Below, one piece after another: positions 6,809-15,362 of a stretch of 30,964 bases of DNA; positions within the stretch are counted from its first letter, which is position 1, and each line of letters begins with the position of its first letter. The notes under the pieces were generated by a model. The model did not search any database. It saw only the letters and a program-made list of their open reading frames with translations, and had not been told where the DNA came from. Made by a program: the position numbers and the translations under genes. Location of the stretch: NCBI GenBank assembly GCA_031277155.1, contig JAITMW010000125.1, positions 1-30,964 on the forward strand. The letters are read 5' to 3'. This stretch comes from Clostridiales bacterium (GTDB taxonomy: Bacteria > Bacillota > Clostridia > Lachnospirales > WRAX01).

Positions 6809-8458
6809 ATGAGCATGAGCAGTCTTTCTACACCTATAAGCGGCCTTCAGGCGGCGCAGGCGGGCCTGTATGTTACGGGTCACAACTTGGCAAATCACCA
6901 TTCGAGGGGATATACGCGGCAGTTGGTTGGGCAAAGCACGTTTTTAAGCCGCAATATTGGGCGTGATGCCATTGGGGCCATGCAGGTCGGCTTGGGCACG
7001 AATATTTCGGGCATACGCCAGGTGCGTGACCATTTTTTGGATATGCGCTGGAGGGCGGCGGCGCCGGAGCTTAGCTTTTGGGATGTGCGGGTTGGCACGG
7101 GGCAGCGCCTTGATGACATCTTTGGAGAGCTGGAGGGCGAATTTCGACTGCAAGGCGTGCTGAGAGACCTTAACCGCGCCCTGCACGAGCTTAACAACGA
7201 GGCGCCCTCTATAGAATCCCGCGGAAACTTCATTAATTTTGCGGGGTCGTTTATCACAAGGATTGCGGGGGCCGCAAACGCGATGGCCCAGCGCCAGACG
7301 GAGCTTAACGACAATATTAAGGCCGCCGTGCGGCGCATTAATCAGCTGACCACGGAAATTGACGACATGAATCGCCGCATAGTACTTGAAGAAATTGGCG
7401 GGGCCAATGCCAATGACTTTAGAGACAGGCGCAATAACGCCATTGACGAGCTTTCGACGCTTATCAATATCACGGTGAGGGAAGACACCAGGGGCAATAT
7501 CAACATCATTGCCAACGGACATGCCCTTTTGGTCAACGGCAACAGGTTGCAGCTGGGTTTGCAATATTCCGCGCCGGGGTCATTGTTTGTGCATCCCGTG
7601 TTTACGACGGAAGACGGGATTTTGCCCCATGGCGAGGATGTGCGGGCATTTTATAACTGGGAGATGCTGGCACACAGAGCGCATATACCGCCCCAGGGGG
7701 CGCTGCTTTCAATGATAATGTCGCGGGGGCTTAGCTCTGCGAATCATACCACGCCCGGCTCTACCGATATTTGGGACGTATTTAATATGAACCACGGCGT
7801 CATCCCCCAGGTGCAGGCGCAGCTGGATACCATGGTGAACACCCTTGTAACCATGTTTAACAATGCTTTCACCGAGCCGCATCCAACCCTTGGCCTTCCG
7901 CGAAATCTGCAAGGGCATCATCACGGCCAAATTGTGCCGCCGGCTACAGAGCCGCTTGATTTAAGGCTTTTTGTGGAAATTCATGCCGGCGAGGGGTTTA
8001 CGATGGGCAATATACAGATAAATCCCAATTTGATGGGGCATGGGGGCGCCAGCCGCCTGCCGCTTAACTTTGACGGGCCCGACGACAACAGGCTGGTTGG
8101 ACAGCTTTTAGAGCAATGGGGCAGCGCGACAATCACCATGGCGCAAGTGGGCACCATAGGTGATGCCTTTATAGAATTTCCCGGGTGGTATGGCTTTAGC
8201 GTGGATGGGTTTTATCGCAATTTTATCGACCGCATGGCCACGGGAACAAGCACGGCCATAGGATTTTTGGAGGCATCCCAAGAGGAAATGAATTTTGTCG
8301 ACAACCGGAGGCTGCAAATTTCCGGCGTATCAATAGAAGAGGAAATGTCCAATATGATACGCTTTCAACATGCATACAACGCTTCGGCACGGATGATAAA
8401 TACGCTGGATTCTATGATGGACAGGATAATCAATCAGACGGGCCGGGTTGGGATGTAG
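6809..8458 (+). CDS. flgK: Flagellar hook-filament junction protein FlgK, first copy
   Basis: This is a 549-residue hook-associated protein 1. The N-terminal D0 helix is recognisable (SLSTPISGLQAAQAGLYVTG, then HNLANHHSRGYTRQ), as is the C-terminal partner beginning QISGVSIEEEMSNMIRFQHA and ending in MINTLDSMMDRIINQTG. Between them is the coiled LNDNIKAAVRRINQLTTEID segment and the conserved NDFRDRRNNAIDELS motif. The ANxNTPGYSRQ motif has diverged to ANHHSRGYTRQ, while the second copy keeps TPGFSRQ. GTG 6797 is in frame, but it is part of the GAGGTG ribosome-binding site (6794-6799), so ATG 6809 is preferred. It is followed after 23 bases by a second, divergent flgK. Confidence 0.93.
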   Translation: MSMSSLSTPISGLQAAQAGLYVTGHNLANHHSRGYTRQLVGQSTFLSRNIGRDAIGAMQVGLGTNISGIRQVRDHFLDMRWRAAAPELSFWDVRVGTGQRLDDIFGELEGEFRLQGVLRDLNRALHELNNEAPSIESRGNFINFAGSFITRIAGAANAMAQRQTELNDNIKAAVRRINQLTTEIDDMNRRIVLEEIGGANANDFRDRRNNAIDELSTLINITVREDTRGNINIIANGHALLVNGNRLQLGLQYSAPGSLFVHPVFTTEDGILPHGEDVRAFYNWEMLAHRAHIPPQGALLSMIMSRGLSSANHTTPGSTDIWDVFNMNHGVIPQVQAQLDTMVNTLVTMFNNAFTEPHPTLGLPRNLQGHHHGQIVPPATEPLDLRLFVEIHAGEGFTMGNIQINPNLMGHGGASRLPLNFDGPDDNRLVGQLLEQWGSATITMAQVGTIGDAFIEFPGWYGFSVDGFYRNFIDRMATGTSTAIGFLEASQEEMNFVDNRRLQISGVSIEEEMSNMIRFQHAYNASARMINTLDSMMDRIINQTGRVGM

Positions 8459-8481
8459 CTTTATAGAAATGGAGTGGAATT

Positions 8482-10386
8482 ATGAGGTCATCATTTTTCG
8501 GATTACATGTGGCAACATCCGCGATGAATGTATCGCGGGCACATTTGCATATAGTCGGCCACAATATGGCCAATGCCGTAACACCCGGCTTTTCGCGCCA
8601 ATTTGGCGTGCAGCAGGCCACACAGCCGCTGCGCGTGGCGGGTGCGCGGGGCATGGTTGGCACAGGCAGCCATATTACCTCTATCGGCCAAATGCGCAAC
8701 CAATTTTTGGATAATCAATTTTGGAATCAAAACGCCGTGTTGGGGCAATTCACAAGAAAATCTGAAATGTGGGCATTGACCCAGGGCATTTTGCGCGATG
8801 TGCCGAACGAGGGCGTTGGCGTCACAAACGAAATCAACAGAATTATGGACAGGATGCAGGACTTAAATCAAAACGCGCATGACCTTACATATCGCGCGAG
8901 TTTTTTAAGCTCTTTGGATTCCCTTGCCGTCTTTTTAAACACGGCATATTCGCAGCTGACACAGCAGATGAGGGACATAAATCAGGAAATCAGGTCCACC
9001 GTTGGCGTCATCAATTCATTGGGATTGCAAATTCGCAATCTTAACAGGCAAATTACCGTGATGGAGCTGGACGGCAGCAATGCCAACGACCTTCGGGACC
9101 AGCGCGCGCTTTTGCTGGACGAGCTTTCACAGCATGTGAATATTGACGTGCGCGAAATTGAAAAAAATCCAGAATTTGCGGCGGGGCGCGAAACGGACCC
9201 GCGGCAAAGCCGCCGAGAGCTTATTGTGCTGATTGATGGGGCGGTGTTTGTCAATCATTTCAATGTCAATGAAATTGAGGTGCGCCAGCGCAGCCCGCAG
9301 GCTGCCCTTAATCCCGAGGAGCCGCCAAGGATGTATGACATTTTTTGGAGCAGCGGTATGCGCTTTAATATGTATTCGCCTTCGCTGACGGGCGGCCTTT
9401 CGGGGCTGATACAGATGCGCGACGGCAATGGGGCAAACCATGTCAGGGTGACAACCCACGGCCCTGCGGCCTGGCCCCCCGCGCCGCCCGCGCCGCCGTT
9501 GCCGGCGGGCACAACGCCTTGGCATGTTGATTTTAACACAGCCTTTCGCACGGATATTGGGGGCACCGGCATAGTCACCGCAAGGCACTCTGACGGGCGC
9601 ATTTTGCGCATAAGATATACGGAAATGGCATATACGATGGCCGCCGGCGGCTGGCCGCCCAATGGGGCGCATCTGGCGCTGCATACGGACGACCTGCCCG
9701 CCGACTGGGGCCCCGCATGGCAGCTGACAATAGGCGAAACTACCAACTATATGGGCATACCGTATTTTAAGGCCCGTTTAAATGAGCTTGCGCGCACATT
9801 GGCCCGCGCCTTTAACGAAGGGCGGCATCTTATGAACAACGACGATATTGTGGGGCTTGCGGGTGGCCATATCCATGGATGGGACTTGCGAGTGCCGCCG
9901 CAGCAAGGCCAGTGGCTTTTGGCCTACGGGGACTTTAACTTTGGAAGCAGCACCGCAACGCCTTTTAACTATTTCAACATCAATGCCACCAACTTTGCGG
10001 TAAATCCCGAAATTATGCGCAATCCGGCCTTGATGGCTCTCGCCGGCGACCCAACGGAGCTGCCCAGCGGCCACGATATCATTGAGGGCTGGACAAATCT
10101 GACCGAAAACCGCTCGCTGTTTAGAGAAGGGCGCCTGGGGGACTTTTTGTCCAGCATCACGGGCAACCTGGGCATTGTGGCGGGACAGGCCACAAGATTT
10201 GGGCAAAGCTATGCCGAAATTGTGACGACGACGGACAATAGGCGGCGCTCGGTATCCGGGGTAAACCTGGACGAGGAAGGCGTGTCCATGATACAGCACC
10301 AGCTGGTGTTTAATGCGGCGGCGCGGCTGCTGACTGTGATTGATGAGATATATGATACCACGATAAATCGTTTGGGGATGTGGTAA
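8482..10386 (+). CDS. flgK: Flagellar hook-filament junction protein FlgK, second divergent copy
   Basis: This is a 634-residue FlgK paralogue. It has the D0 N-terminus (FFGLHVATSAMNVSRAHLHI, then GHNMANAVTPGFSRQ), the middle motif NANDLRDQRALLLDELSQHV, and the C-terminus SGVNLDEEGVSMIQHQLVFN. It is about 85 residues longer than the first copy. The extra length is in the exposed middle domain, including a proline-rich stretch WPPAPPAPPLPAG near residues 330-343. ATG 8482 has GGAGTGG five bases upstream. The two FlgKs differ throughout, so this is an old duplication, not a recent tandem copy. They may form two junction layers or serve different filament types, but that is inference. Confidence 0.9.
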   Translation: MRSSFFGLHVATSAMNVSRAHLHIVGHNMANAVTPGFSRQFGVQQATQPLRVAGARGMVGTGSHITSIGQMRNQFLDNQFWNQNAVLGQFTRKSEMWALTQGILRDVPNEGVGVTNEINRIMDRMQDLNQNAHDLTYRASFLSSLDSLAVFLNTAYSQLTQQMRDINQEIRSTVGVINSLGLQIRNLNRQITVMELDGSNANDLRDQRALLLDELSQHVNIDVREIEKNPEFAAGRETDPRQSRRELIVLIDGAVFVNHFNVNEIEVRQRSPQAALNPEEPPRMYDIFWSSGMRFNMYSPSLTGGLSGLIQMRDGNGANHVRVTTHGPAAWPPAPPAPPLPAGTTPWHVDFNTAFRTDIGGTGIVTARHSDGRILRIRYTEMAYTMAAGGWPPNGAHLALHTDDLPADWGPAWQLTIGETTNYMGIPYFKARLNELARTLARAFNEGRHLMNNDDIVGLAGGHIHGWDLRVPPQQGQWLLAYGDFNFGSSTATPFNYFNINATNFAVNPEIMRNPALMALAGDPTELPSGHDIIEGWTNLTENRSLFREGRLGDFLSSITGNLGIVAGQATRFGQSYAEIVTTTDNRRRSVSGVNLDEEGVSMIQHQLVFNAAARLLTVIDEIYDTTINRLGMW

Positions 10387-10408
10387 TGACGACTAGGGGG
10401 GATTTTTC

Positions 10409-11830
10409 ATGAGAATTACAAATCAAATGACGACGAACAGGCTGCTGTTAAACATAAATCGTAATGCCACCGCGGCGGAGAGGTTTATGATGCAATTGAC
10501 AAGCGGCAAGCGCATACACAATCCGTCTGACGACCCCATAATCGCCAGCCGTGCCCTGCGCTTTCGCACAAATGTGTCAGAAGTGGAGCAATTTCAGCGC
10601 AATGCCGCCCAGGCCACCTCTTGGATGGAAGTGACAGAAGGCGCCATGAGCAATATGCAAAGCATCAAAACCACCATAAATACGCGCCTGGTGCAGGCCG
10701 CGACGGGCACATACACCATTGGCCAGCGCCAGACCATTGCCGCGGAAATTGATATGTTTTTTAGGCAAATGAATTCCGAGATGAACACGACCTTTGCGGG
10801 GCGCTATGTTTTTTCGGGCTTTAGGACGGACAGGCCGCCCATTATCACCAATGACACAGAGTTTTCCGGCCCTGCCACCCTCACCCATGACCTGAGGGCG
10901 CAGGATTTGGAAGTACTTACGCAGATTGCCTGGTGGGACGGCCCCCCGGCCAACGCCTGGGAATTTAACGCATATCCCAACGACCCCACAATTTCTGCCA
11001 TCAATGTTTTGGACGAGCCGATTCATAAGTTTAAGCTGCCTTACAGCGAAAGAGACGGCAGGACAATGAGCATACCCGTTATCGAGCTTTTTGATGCGGC
11101 GGGTGTTTCCATAGGCACCATCACCCCAATCAGCATGTCGCTGACGGGCCCTGACAATCCCTATACCTGGGCGCAGATAAACGATGTGGCGGTGTTTATC
11201 CCCGAGACGGGCGAAATAATCCTGCCGCAAAGCGATGTGGATGATGTGCGTGATGCCGCAAGGATGGAAGTGGTTTATGAGATAGACCGCGTGTTTGAAG
11301 GCGAGCTTAATCCTTTTGTGTTTTTCCATACGGAGTATGCCGGCGACACATTTACGGTGGGCGACCAGGAGCTGCGCTTCGAGCTGGGCACAAATGTGCG
11401 TATCGCCGTAAACAGCCAGGCCAACGATGCTTATCCATGGCAATTTTTCGCGGACCTAATGTCGCTGCAACTTTTTGTAAACAAAATGGATGTTCCGCCG
11501 AACCTTACGGAGCAAGAAGCCATAGAACACGAAGCATTTTTCCGGGAATCTCTATACCAAAAATTTACAAATATGATTTCATCCATGGAAGGGCACATAC
11601 AACATTCGGCGACGGAATACACCACCATGGGCAGCCGCATGAACCGCGTAGAGCTAATCAGCAATCGCCTGATGGAAAACAGGGACACCTTTACAGAATT
11701 GATGAGCGAAAACGAAAATATCGACTTCATCGAGGTTATGATGCGCTTTAACGCGGCGGAGGCAATTTTTCAGGCGGCTATGCAGGTGGGCGCAAGGATT
11801 TCCCAAATATCCATTGTCAATTTCCTGTAA
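10409..11830 (+). CDS. flgL: Flagellar hook-filament junction protein FlgL (long form)
   Basis: This is a 473-residue flagellin-like hook-associated protein 3, which sits between FlgK and the filament. The flagellin N-terminal domain is clear (MRITNQMTTNRLLLNINRN, LTSGKRIHNPSDDPIIASRA, and FAGRYVFSGFRTD near residue 140). The C-terminal domain contains YTTMGSRMNRVELISNRLME and ends MRFNAAEAIFQAAMQVGARI. FlgL is usually about 300 residues; the extra 150 or more residues are in the middle, between about 150 and 370, and should form a large surface domain. ATG 10409 follows a GGGGG ribosome-binding site. It is 22 bases from the second flgK and 21 bases before fliW, so they are surely in one operon. 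Confidence 0.9.
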   Translation: MRITNQMTTNRLLLNINRNATAAERFMMQLTSGKRIHNPSDDPIIASRALRFRTNVSEVEQFQRNAAQATSWMEVTEGAMSNMQSIKTTINTRLVQAATGTYTIGQRQTIAAEIDMFFRQMNSEMNTTFAGRYVFSGFRTDRPPIITNDTEFSGPATLTHDLRAQDLEVLTQIAWWDGPPANAWEFNAYPNDPTISAINVLDEPIHKFKLPYSERDGRTMSIPVIELFDAAGVSIGTITPISMSLTGPDNPYTWAQINDVAVFIPETGEIILPQSDVDDVRDAARMEVVYEIDRVFEGELNPFVFFHTEYAGDTFTVGDQELRFELGTNVRIAVNSQANDAYPWQFFADLMSLQLFVNKMDVPPNLTEQEAIEHEAFFRESLYQKFTNMISSMEGHIQHSATEYTTMGSRMNRVELISNRLMENRDTFTELMSENENIDFIEVMMRFNAAEAIFQAAMQVGARISQISIVNFL

Positions 11831-11851
11831 AATAATGAAAGGCGTGACGAT

Positions 11852-12307
11852 ATGAAGCTAGAAACTCGTAATTTTGGGGATATCGAAATTTTAGAAGAGG
11901 ACATAATTGATTTTCGTGAGGGCCTGCCGGGATTTCCAAAGGACAGGCGGTTTGTGCTGCTTTCGGAAGCCGACAGCCCCGTCTCCTTTCTGCAGTCTGT
12001 GGACGGCGGCGATGTTTCCTTTGTGGTGGTTGATATGCTGGCCTTTATGCCGGATTACAACCCCCATGTGGACGTAAACTTTATAGGAGATTTGGGCGCG
12101 TATGTCCCCGAAAACTTCCTGATTTTTAATATCGCCACAATTTTTGACAATCTGAAAGATTCTACAGTAAACCTCAAAGCGCCAATAATCATCAATGCCG
12201 TTGACAAAAAGGGCAAGCAAGTGGTTTGCGAAAACGAGGAATATTCTGTGAAGGCTCCGCTGTTTGCGGCTTCCGGCCCTCAGGACGAGGAGGGAGAGAT
12301 ATGCTAG
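11852..12307 (+). CDS. fliW: Flagellar assembly factor FliW
   Basis: This 151-residue protein matches FliW, a small beta-barrel protein that binds CsrA and blocks its repression of flagellin translation; free flagellin in turn titrates FliW. Visible signatures are IDFREGLPGFPKDRRFVLL near residues 19-37, SVDGGDVSFVVVD near 49-61, and VNLKAPIIINAVDKKGKQVV near 110-129. ATG 11852 has a modest AAAGG nine bases upstream. Its stop overlaps the csrA start (ATGCTAG), which couples production of the inhibitor and its target, the standard arrangement in Gram-positives. Confidence 0.95.
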   Translation: MKLETRNFGDIEILEEDIIDFREGLPGFPKDRRFVLLSEADSPVSFLQSVDGGDVSFVVVDMLAFMPDYNPHVDVNFIGDLGAYVPENFLIFNIATIFDNLKDSTVNLKAPIIINAVDKKGKQVVCENEEYSVKAPLFAASGPQDEEGEIC

Positions 12308-12600
12308 CATTGACGCGCAAAAAAGGCGAATCCATCATAATTGGCGACAACATAGAAGTTATTGTTCTGTCTGTGCAGGGCGATATGGTAAAAATTGGGG
12401 TAGAAGCCCCGCGCTCTATTCCCGTAAATCGCAAAGAAATCTTTGTACAAATTTTGGAGCAAAACAGAAGGGCGGCCGAAAGGCCCGTCTCTGTGCAAGA
12501 CATTTCCAATCTGTTTAAAATAATGCAAGAAAGAGAAAGGCAGGAGAAAGAGCAAGCGCAGAGGAGAGGCGATGGCAATGGTGCAAATTCAGGCAAATAA
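12301..12600 (+). CDS. csrA: Translational regulator CsrA with a long C-terminal extension
   Basis: CsrA is a dimeric RNA-binding protein that, in flagellated Firmicutes, represses translation of flagellin mRNA by covering its ribosome-binding site. The first 55 residues are classical (MLALTRKKGESIIIGDNIEV, VKIGVEAPRSIPVNRKE), including the RNA-contacting arginine and the GxxxP-type loop. The protein is 99 residues, against about 61 in E. coli and 74 in B. subtilis. The extra tail is a charged helix (NLFKIMQERERQEKEQAQRR) ending in a Gly/Asn-rich stretch. In Gram-positives FliW binds the C-terminal extension, so the tail may enlarge that interface. ATG 12301 follows GGAGGGAGAG and overlaps the fliW stop; its 3' end overlaps the next gene by 29 bases. 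Confidence 0.93.
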   Translation: MLALTRKKGESIIIGDNIEVIVLSVQGDMVKIGVEAPRSIPVNRKEIFVQILEQNRRAAERPVSVQDISNLFKIMQERERQEKEQAQRRGDGNGANSGK

Positions 12601-13345
12601 CAATATGGCGCTTTTTGGCGCGCCAAGACGGCCGGGAGCAAGAGGCGGACCGCAAACCGACCTGATGCAGCTGCGCCTGCAAGAAAGACAGCGCGAGATG
12701 CAGATGCGCGAAAGGGAAAACGAGCGTATCAAGCTGCTGACTGAAAGAATGGCCGAAGTGAAAAATTCTGACATGGAGTTGAATTTGAGGCAGAGCGTTT
12801 TGGAGAGCCTGGCCAACCAAATCAATCAGATATATCAAAATCGTGAAAAGCGCGAGGCCATGGCGGCAGAGCGCGAGATGATGCGCCAAAAGGCCGTGCT
12901 GGAAGAAAAAACCCAAATGCGCGACGAGGCCGCAAATAATGTAAACGAAGCCCAAGACCCTCAAGAAGCCAGACAAGCCGGGGAGCGCGACATGATGAAG
13001 GGTCTTGTGCGCCTTGCTGTGACGCAGGATAGAATAAGCACCCTTAGGCAAACCCGCGCCGCACTGACACAGGAAGCGGGCCATATCAGCCGCGCCATAC
13101 ATAGCGAAAACAGCAATTATACATTGGTTGGAACCGGCGGCGGCGAAGTGATTATCGGCGGGCAATCCGGCGTTGGCAATCCCAATGATTACAGAAATAC
13201 GCAGCTTGCCAAACTTAACCTGGGCATCGCCCGCACGGACGCGGCCATAAATCAGGCTGTAAGCAGTATGTATCGCGAAGGCGCCAAAGCGCAGGAGGGC
13301 TGGCTGGCGGAGTATCAGCAGAAAGCAGATGAAGAAAGTGAATAA
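12572..13345 (+). CDS. Unknown coiled-coil protein of the flagellar operon
   Basis: I do not recognise this 257-residue protein. Residues about 30-135 are a long, highly charged helix rich in Arg, Glu, Gln and Met (QLRLQERQREMQMRERENER), predicted coiled coil. A second helical part surrounds residue 165, then a short glycine-rich loop (GTGGGEVIIGGQSGVG near 186-201) and a helical C-terminus. It has no signal peptide or membrane segment. ATG 12572 has GAGGAG five bases upstream and lies 29 bases inside csrA; ATG 12578 is an alternative. Its 3' end overlaps the next gene by 17 bases. Position suggests a flagellar or CsrA-related role (for example an export, cap or adaptor protein), but sequence gives no direct support. 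Confidence 0.8.
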   Translation: MAMVQIQANNNMALFGAPRRPGARGGPQTDLMQLRLQERQREMQMRERENERIKLLTERMAEVKNSDMELNLRQSVLESLANQINQIYQNREKREAMAAEREMMRQKAVLEEKTQMRDEAANNVNEAQDPQEARQAGERDMMKGLVRLAVTQDRISTLRQTRAALTQEAGHISRAIHSENSNYTLVGTGGGEVIIGGQSGVGNPNDYRNTQLAKLNLGIARTDAAINQAVSSMYREGAKAQEGWLAEYQQKADEESE

Positions 13346-14099
13346 AATTGTTTTGTCGGAAGAAAATCAAGTCTATCGTGCGGGCAATCAAGTCAAACGT
13401 CCCACGCGACCTTGGTCTGCTTCGGCAACAAGGCTTTTGAAGCATTTTGAGACCTATGATTTGCCTGTAGAGCATGTTATTTCGCTTGACGACAGCTTGC
13501 AAATATCAAAATTTGTTGATGGCGAGATGGTGCATCCACATAAATGGGCGGATGCTGCACTTTATTGCGTTGGGCGGCTGCTATCGCAACTCCATAACGC
13601 GGCTAAAGAGTTTGTAATGACGGACAAGGATGTCTGGAGGCCGTGGTATCTTAGAGAAATCGGGGATAAAACCAATCGCATATGCTGCCACGGCGATATC
13701 GCCCCATGGAATACAATTACAGAAAATGGATTCCCAAAATTGCTGGTAGACTGGGAATGTGCAGGCCCGCTTGACCCCATGGTGGAGCTTGCCCGTGTCT
13801 GCTGGCTTTTTGTACAGTTGCATGATGACGACTTGGCAGAACTATATGATTTGCCCAGCCCCGAAAAGCGGGCACGACAGGTTTGCATTGTTGCCGATGG
13901 CTATGGATTAGAAGCGGCGCGAAGAAAGAATTTGGTGAATCAGATTATTGAGGTCATCATTTGTGAAACAGCGCATGAAGCTATAGACCCCGGGTTGAAG
14001 TTTGATTCCATAGGGAACTTGTGGGGTTTTGCCTGGCGCACGCGGAGCTTGTATTGGATTTGGAGGAATAAGGCAACGCTGGAAAGAGTGTTGACATAG
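13329..14099 (+). CDS. APH-family phosphotransferase (aminoglycoside/choline kinase-like)
   Basis: This 256-residue protein has a kinase fold of the aminoglycoside phosphotransferase superfamily. The catalytic loop CHGDIAPWNTI near residue 120 is the Brenner motif (HGDxxxxN), and LVDWECAGPLDPMVELA near 138-154 supplies the metal-binding Asp (DW.....D). The N-terminal lobe is short and lacks an obvious glycine loop, as in many small APH-like enzymes. The substrate cannot be told from sequence: members act on antibiotics, choline, sugars, fructosamines and other small molecules. It starts inside the preceding gene, overlapping 17 bases, with no good ribosome-binding site, so translation is probably coupled. 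Only three bases separate its stop from that of the converging CAP gene. An antibiotic resistance role should not be inferred. Confidence 0.8.
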   Translation: MKKVNKIVLSEENQVYRAGNQVKRPTRPWSASATRLLKHFETYDLPVEHVISLDDSLQISKFVDGEMVHPHKWADAALYCVGRLLSQLHNAAKEFVMTDKDVWRPWYLREIGDKTNRICCHGDIAPWNTITENGFPKLLVDWECAGPLDPMVELARVCWLFVQLHDDDLAELYDLPSPEKRARQVCIVADGYGLEAARRKNLVNQIIEVIICETAHEAIDPGLKFDSIGNLWGFAWRTRSLYWIWRNKATLERVLT

Positions 14100-14102
14100 G
14101 CC

Positions 14103-14492
14103 CTACGAACCAAACACCTGCACCACATAGAATTTAAAACGCGAAGTTTCCAGATAAACCACACCAACACCCAAATATACAGCGTCCATATTCAAAATAT
14201 TTGCCCTATGCCCCGCAGAAGCCATCCAGTCGTTGATGGCCGCCCCGGGGCTGTTTCTTCCGCCGCTTATGTTTTCGCCCAAAAATCTTATTGAGGCGCT
14301 TGCTCTATGTAGTCGCTGCTCCGGAGCGGAGCCATCCGAGCCGCTGTGGCTGAAGGTGTTGCTTGTGGCCAAATCCCGGCTGTGGCCTTGTGCGGCCTTT
14401 GCCAGCGCGTCATTCCAGGCAAGGGCCGCAAGGCCGTGCTTTCGCCTTTCTTCGTTAGTCAGCATAAATACTTCGTATTCAAAATGGGTCAA
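14103..14492 (-). CDS. CAP-domain (SCP/PR-1-like, YkwD type) protein without signal peptide
   Basis: This 129-residue protein is almost entirely one CAP domain. It starts VFMLTNEERRKHGLAALAWN and contains NTFSHSGSDGSAPEQR, GENISGG and WMASAGHRANILN, which hold the conserved cavity His and Glu residues of bacterial CAP proteins. Bacterial members are normally secreted and linked to the envelope or spore coat; function is largely unknown. Here there is no leader: the frame begins at TTG 14492, with AAGGGGG about seven bases upstream, directly after the yihY stop. An internal ATG at 14465 is the only alternative and would shorten the domain. It is co-transcribed with yihY, two bases apart. How a leaderless CAP protein would reach the envelope is unclear. 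Confidence 0.8.
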   Translation of the reverse strand: MTHFEYEVFMLTNEERRKHGLAALAWNDALAKAAQGHSRDLATSNTFSHSGSDGSAPEQRLHRASASIRFLGENISGGRNSPGAAINDWMASAGHRANILNMDAVYLGVGVVYLETSRFKFYVVQVFGS

Positions 14493-14493
14493 T

Positions 14494-15309
14494 TCAGTCC
14501 CCCTTTATGTTTAGCAGGGCATTTGTTTGCGCGCCAATCAAAATGGTGGCGGAGACGATGTTAAGCCACAGCATGGTGATGAAAATGGACGCGATGGAGC
14601 CATAAACAAGGGAATATCTGGAGAAATTGTTGACGTAAAAATTAAAGGCCGAGGAGGATATGGCCCAGACGACTATTGTCAGCATGGCGCCGGGCAGCAT
14701 AGAGACTATGGACTGCCTTTTGTTAAGCGATAATATGTAAATGAGCATGATGGTGGCCAGCATGATGGCTATGGTTATCATCAGGCCCGCAAAGCCGAAA
14801 ATAACGGAGAAAAGCCTGTGGGGGCTGAGATGGCGGTATATCATGCCATAGATGGTGTCGCCGTAGATGACCACAAGCAGCGAAGAAATGATGGCAAAGG
14901 CCAGTGCCACGACCAATACGATAGAGCAGAGCCACCGCGCGATGATGCCCCGGGTGTCCTCTTGGCCATATACTTTGCTTACGCCGTGCATGATGGAATT
15001 GAAGCCGCTGGCGACAGTGAAAACAGACAGCAAAAGGCTGGTGGACATGATGCTGGGATTGCGCGTGTCCACCACATCGCGGATGACATCGTTAATTACC
15101 TGCGCAATTTGCTGAGGAAATACGTCGTAAGATTCTTGCAAAAGGAGTTCGGCGTCAATGTCAAAATAGCCCACCAGCGAAATGAGAAAGATTATGAAAG
15201 GGAAAAGAGCGAAAACCAGGCGATATGTCAGCTGTGTTGCCAGAGGCAAAATTTCGTTTTCCTTGATTTTGCCGTAAAGTGCATGTGCAAAACGGGTGAA
15301 TTTTTTCAT
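14494..15309 (-). CDS. YihY/BrkB family integral membrane protein
   Basis: This 271-residue protein has about six hydrophobic segments in the pattern of the YihY/UPF0761 family (once mis-named ribonuclease BN). Typical features are LPLATQLTYRLVFALFPFII near the N-terminus, the GFNSIMHGVSKVYG segment after the second membrane span, and the last spans with YGSIASIFITMLWLN. The usual family motif is YaSLLaLvPLLa, so the Ala-Tyr-Ser part here has become TYRLVFALFP. Its function is not established. A TTG at 15324 is in frame, but ATG 15309 is preferred, with GAGGGA seven bases upstream. It precedes the CAP gene and diverges from the NusG-II gene across about 50 bases. Confidence 0.85.
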   Translation of the reverse strand: MKKFTRFAHALYGKIKENEILPLATQLTYRLVFALFPFIIFLISLVGYFDIDAELLLQESYDVFPQQIAQVINDVIRDVVDTRNPSIMSTSLLLSVFTVASGFNSIMHGVSKVYGQEDTRGIIARWLCSIVLVVALAFAIISSLLVVIYGDTIYGMIYRHLSPHRLFSVIFGFAGLMITIAIMLATIMLIYILSLNKRQSIVSMLPGAMLTIVVWAISSSAFNFYVNNFSRYSLVYGSIASIFITMLWLNIVSATILIGAQTNALLNIKGD

Positions 15310-15362
15310 GGTAGAATCCCTCAACTTATGTTATGATTAGTTTATACTACAAGAGGTGGAAT

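Noticed and set aside
13329..14099. Antibiotic resistance gene
   Set aside because: Only the general APH kinase motifs are visible; the substrate cannot be inferred, and the context is a flagellar operon.
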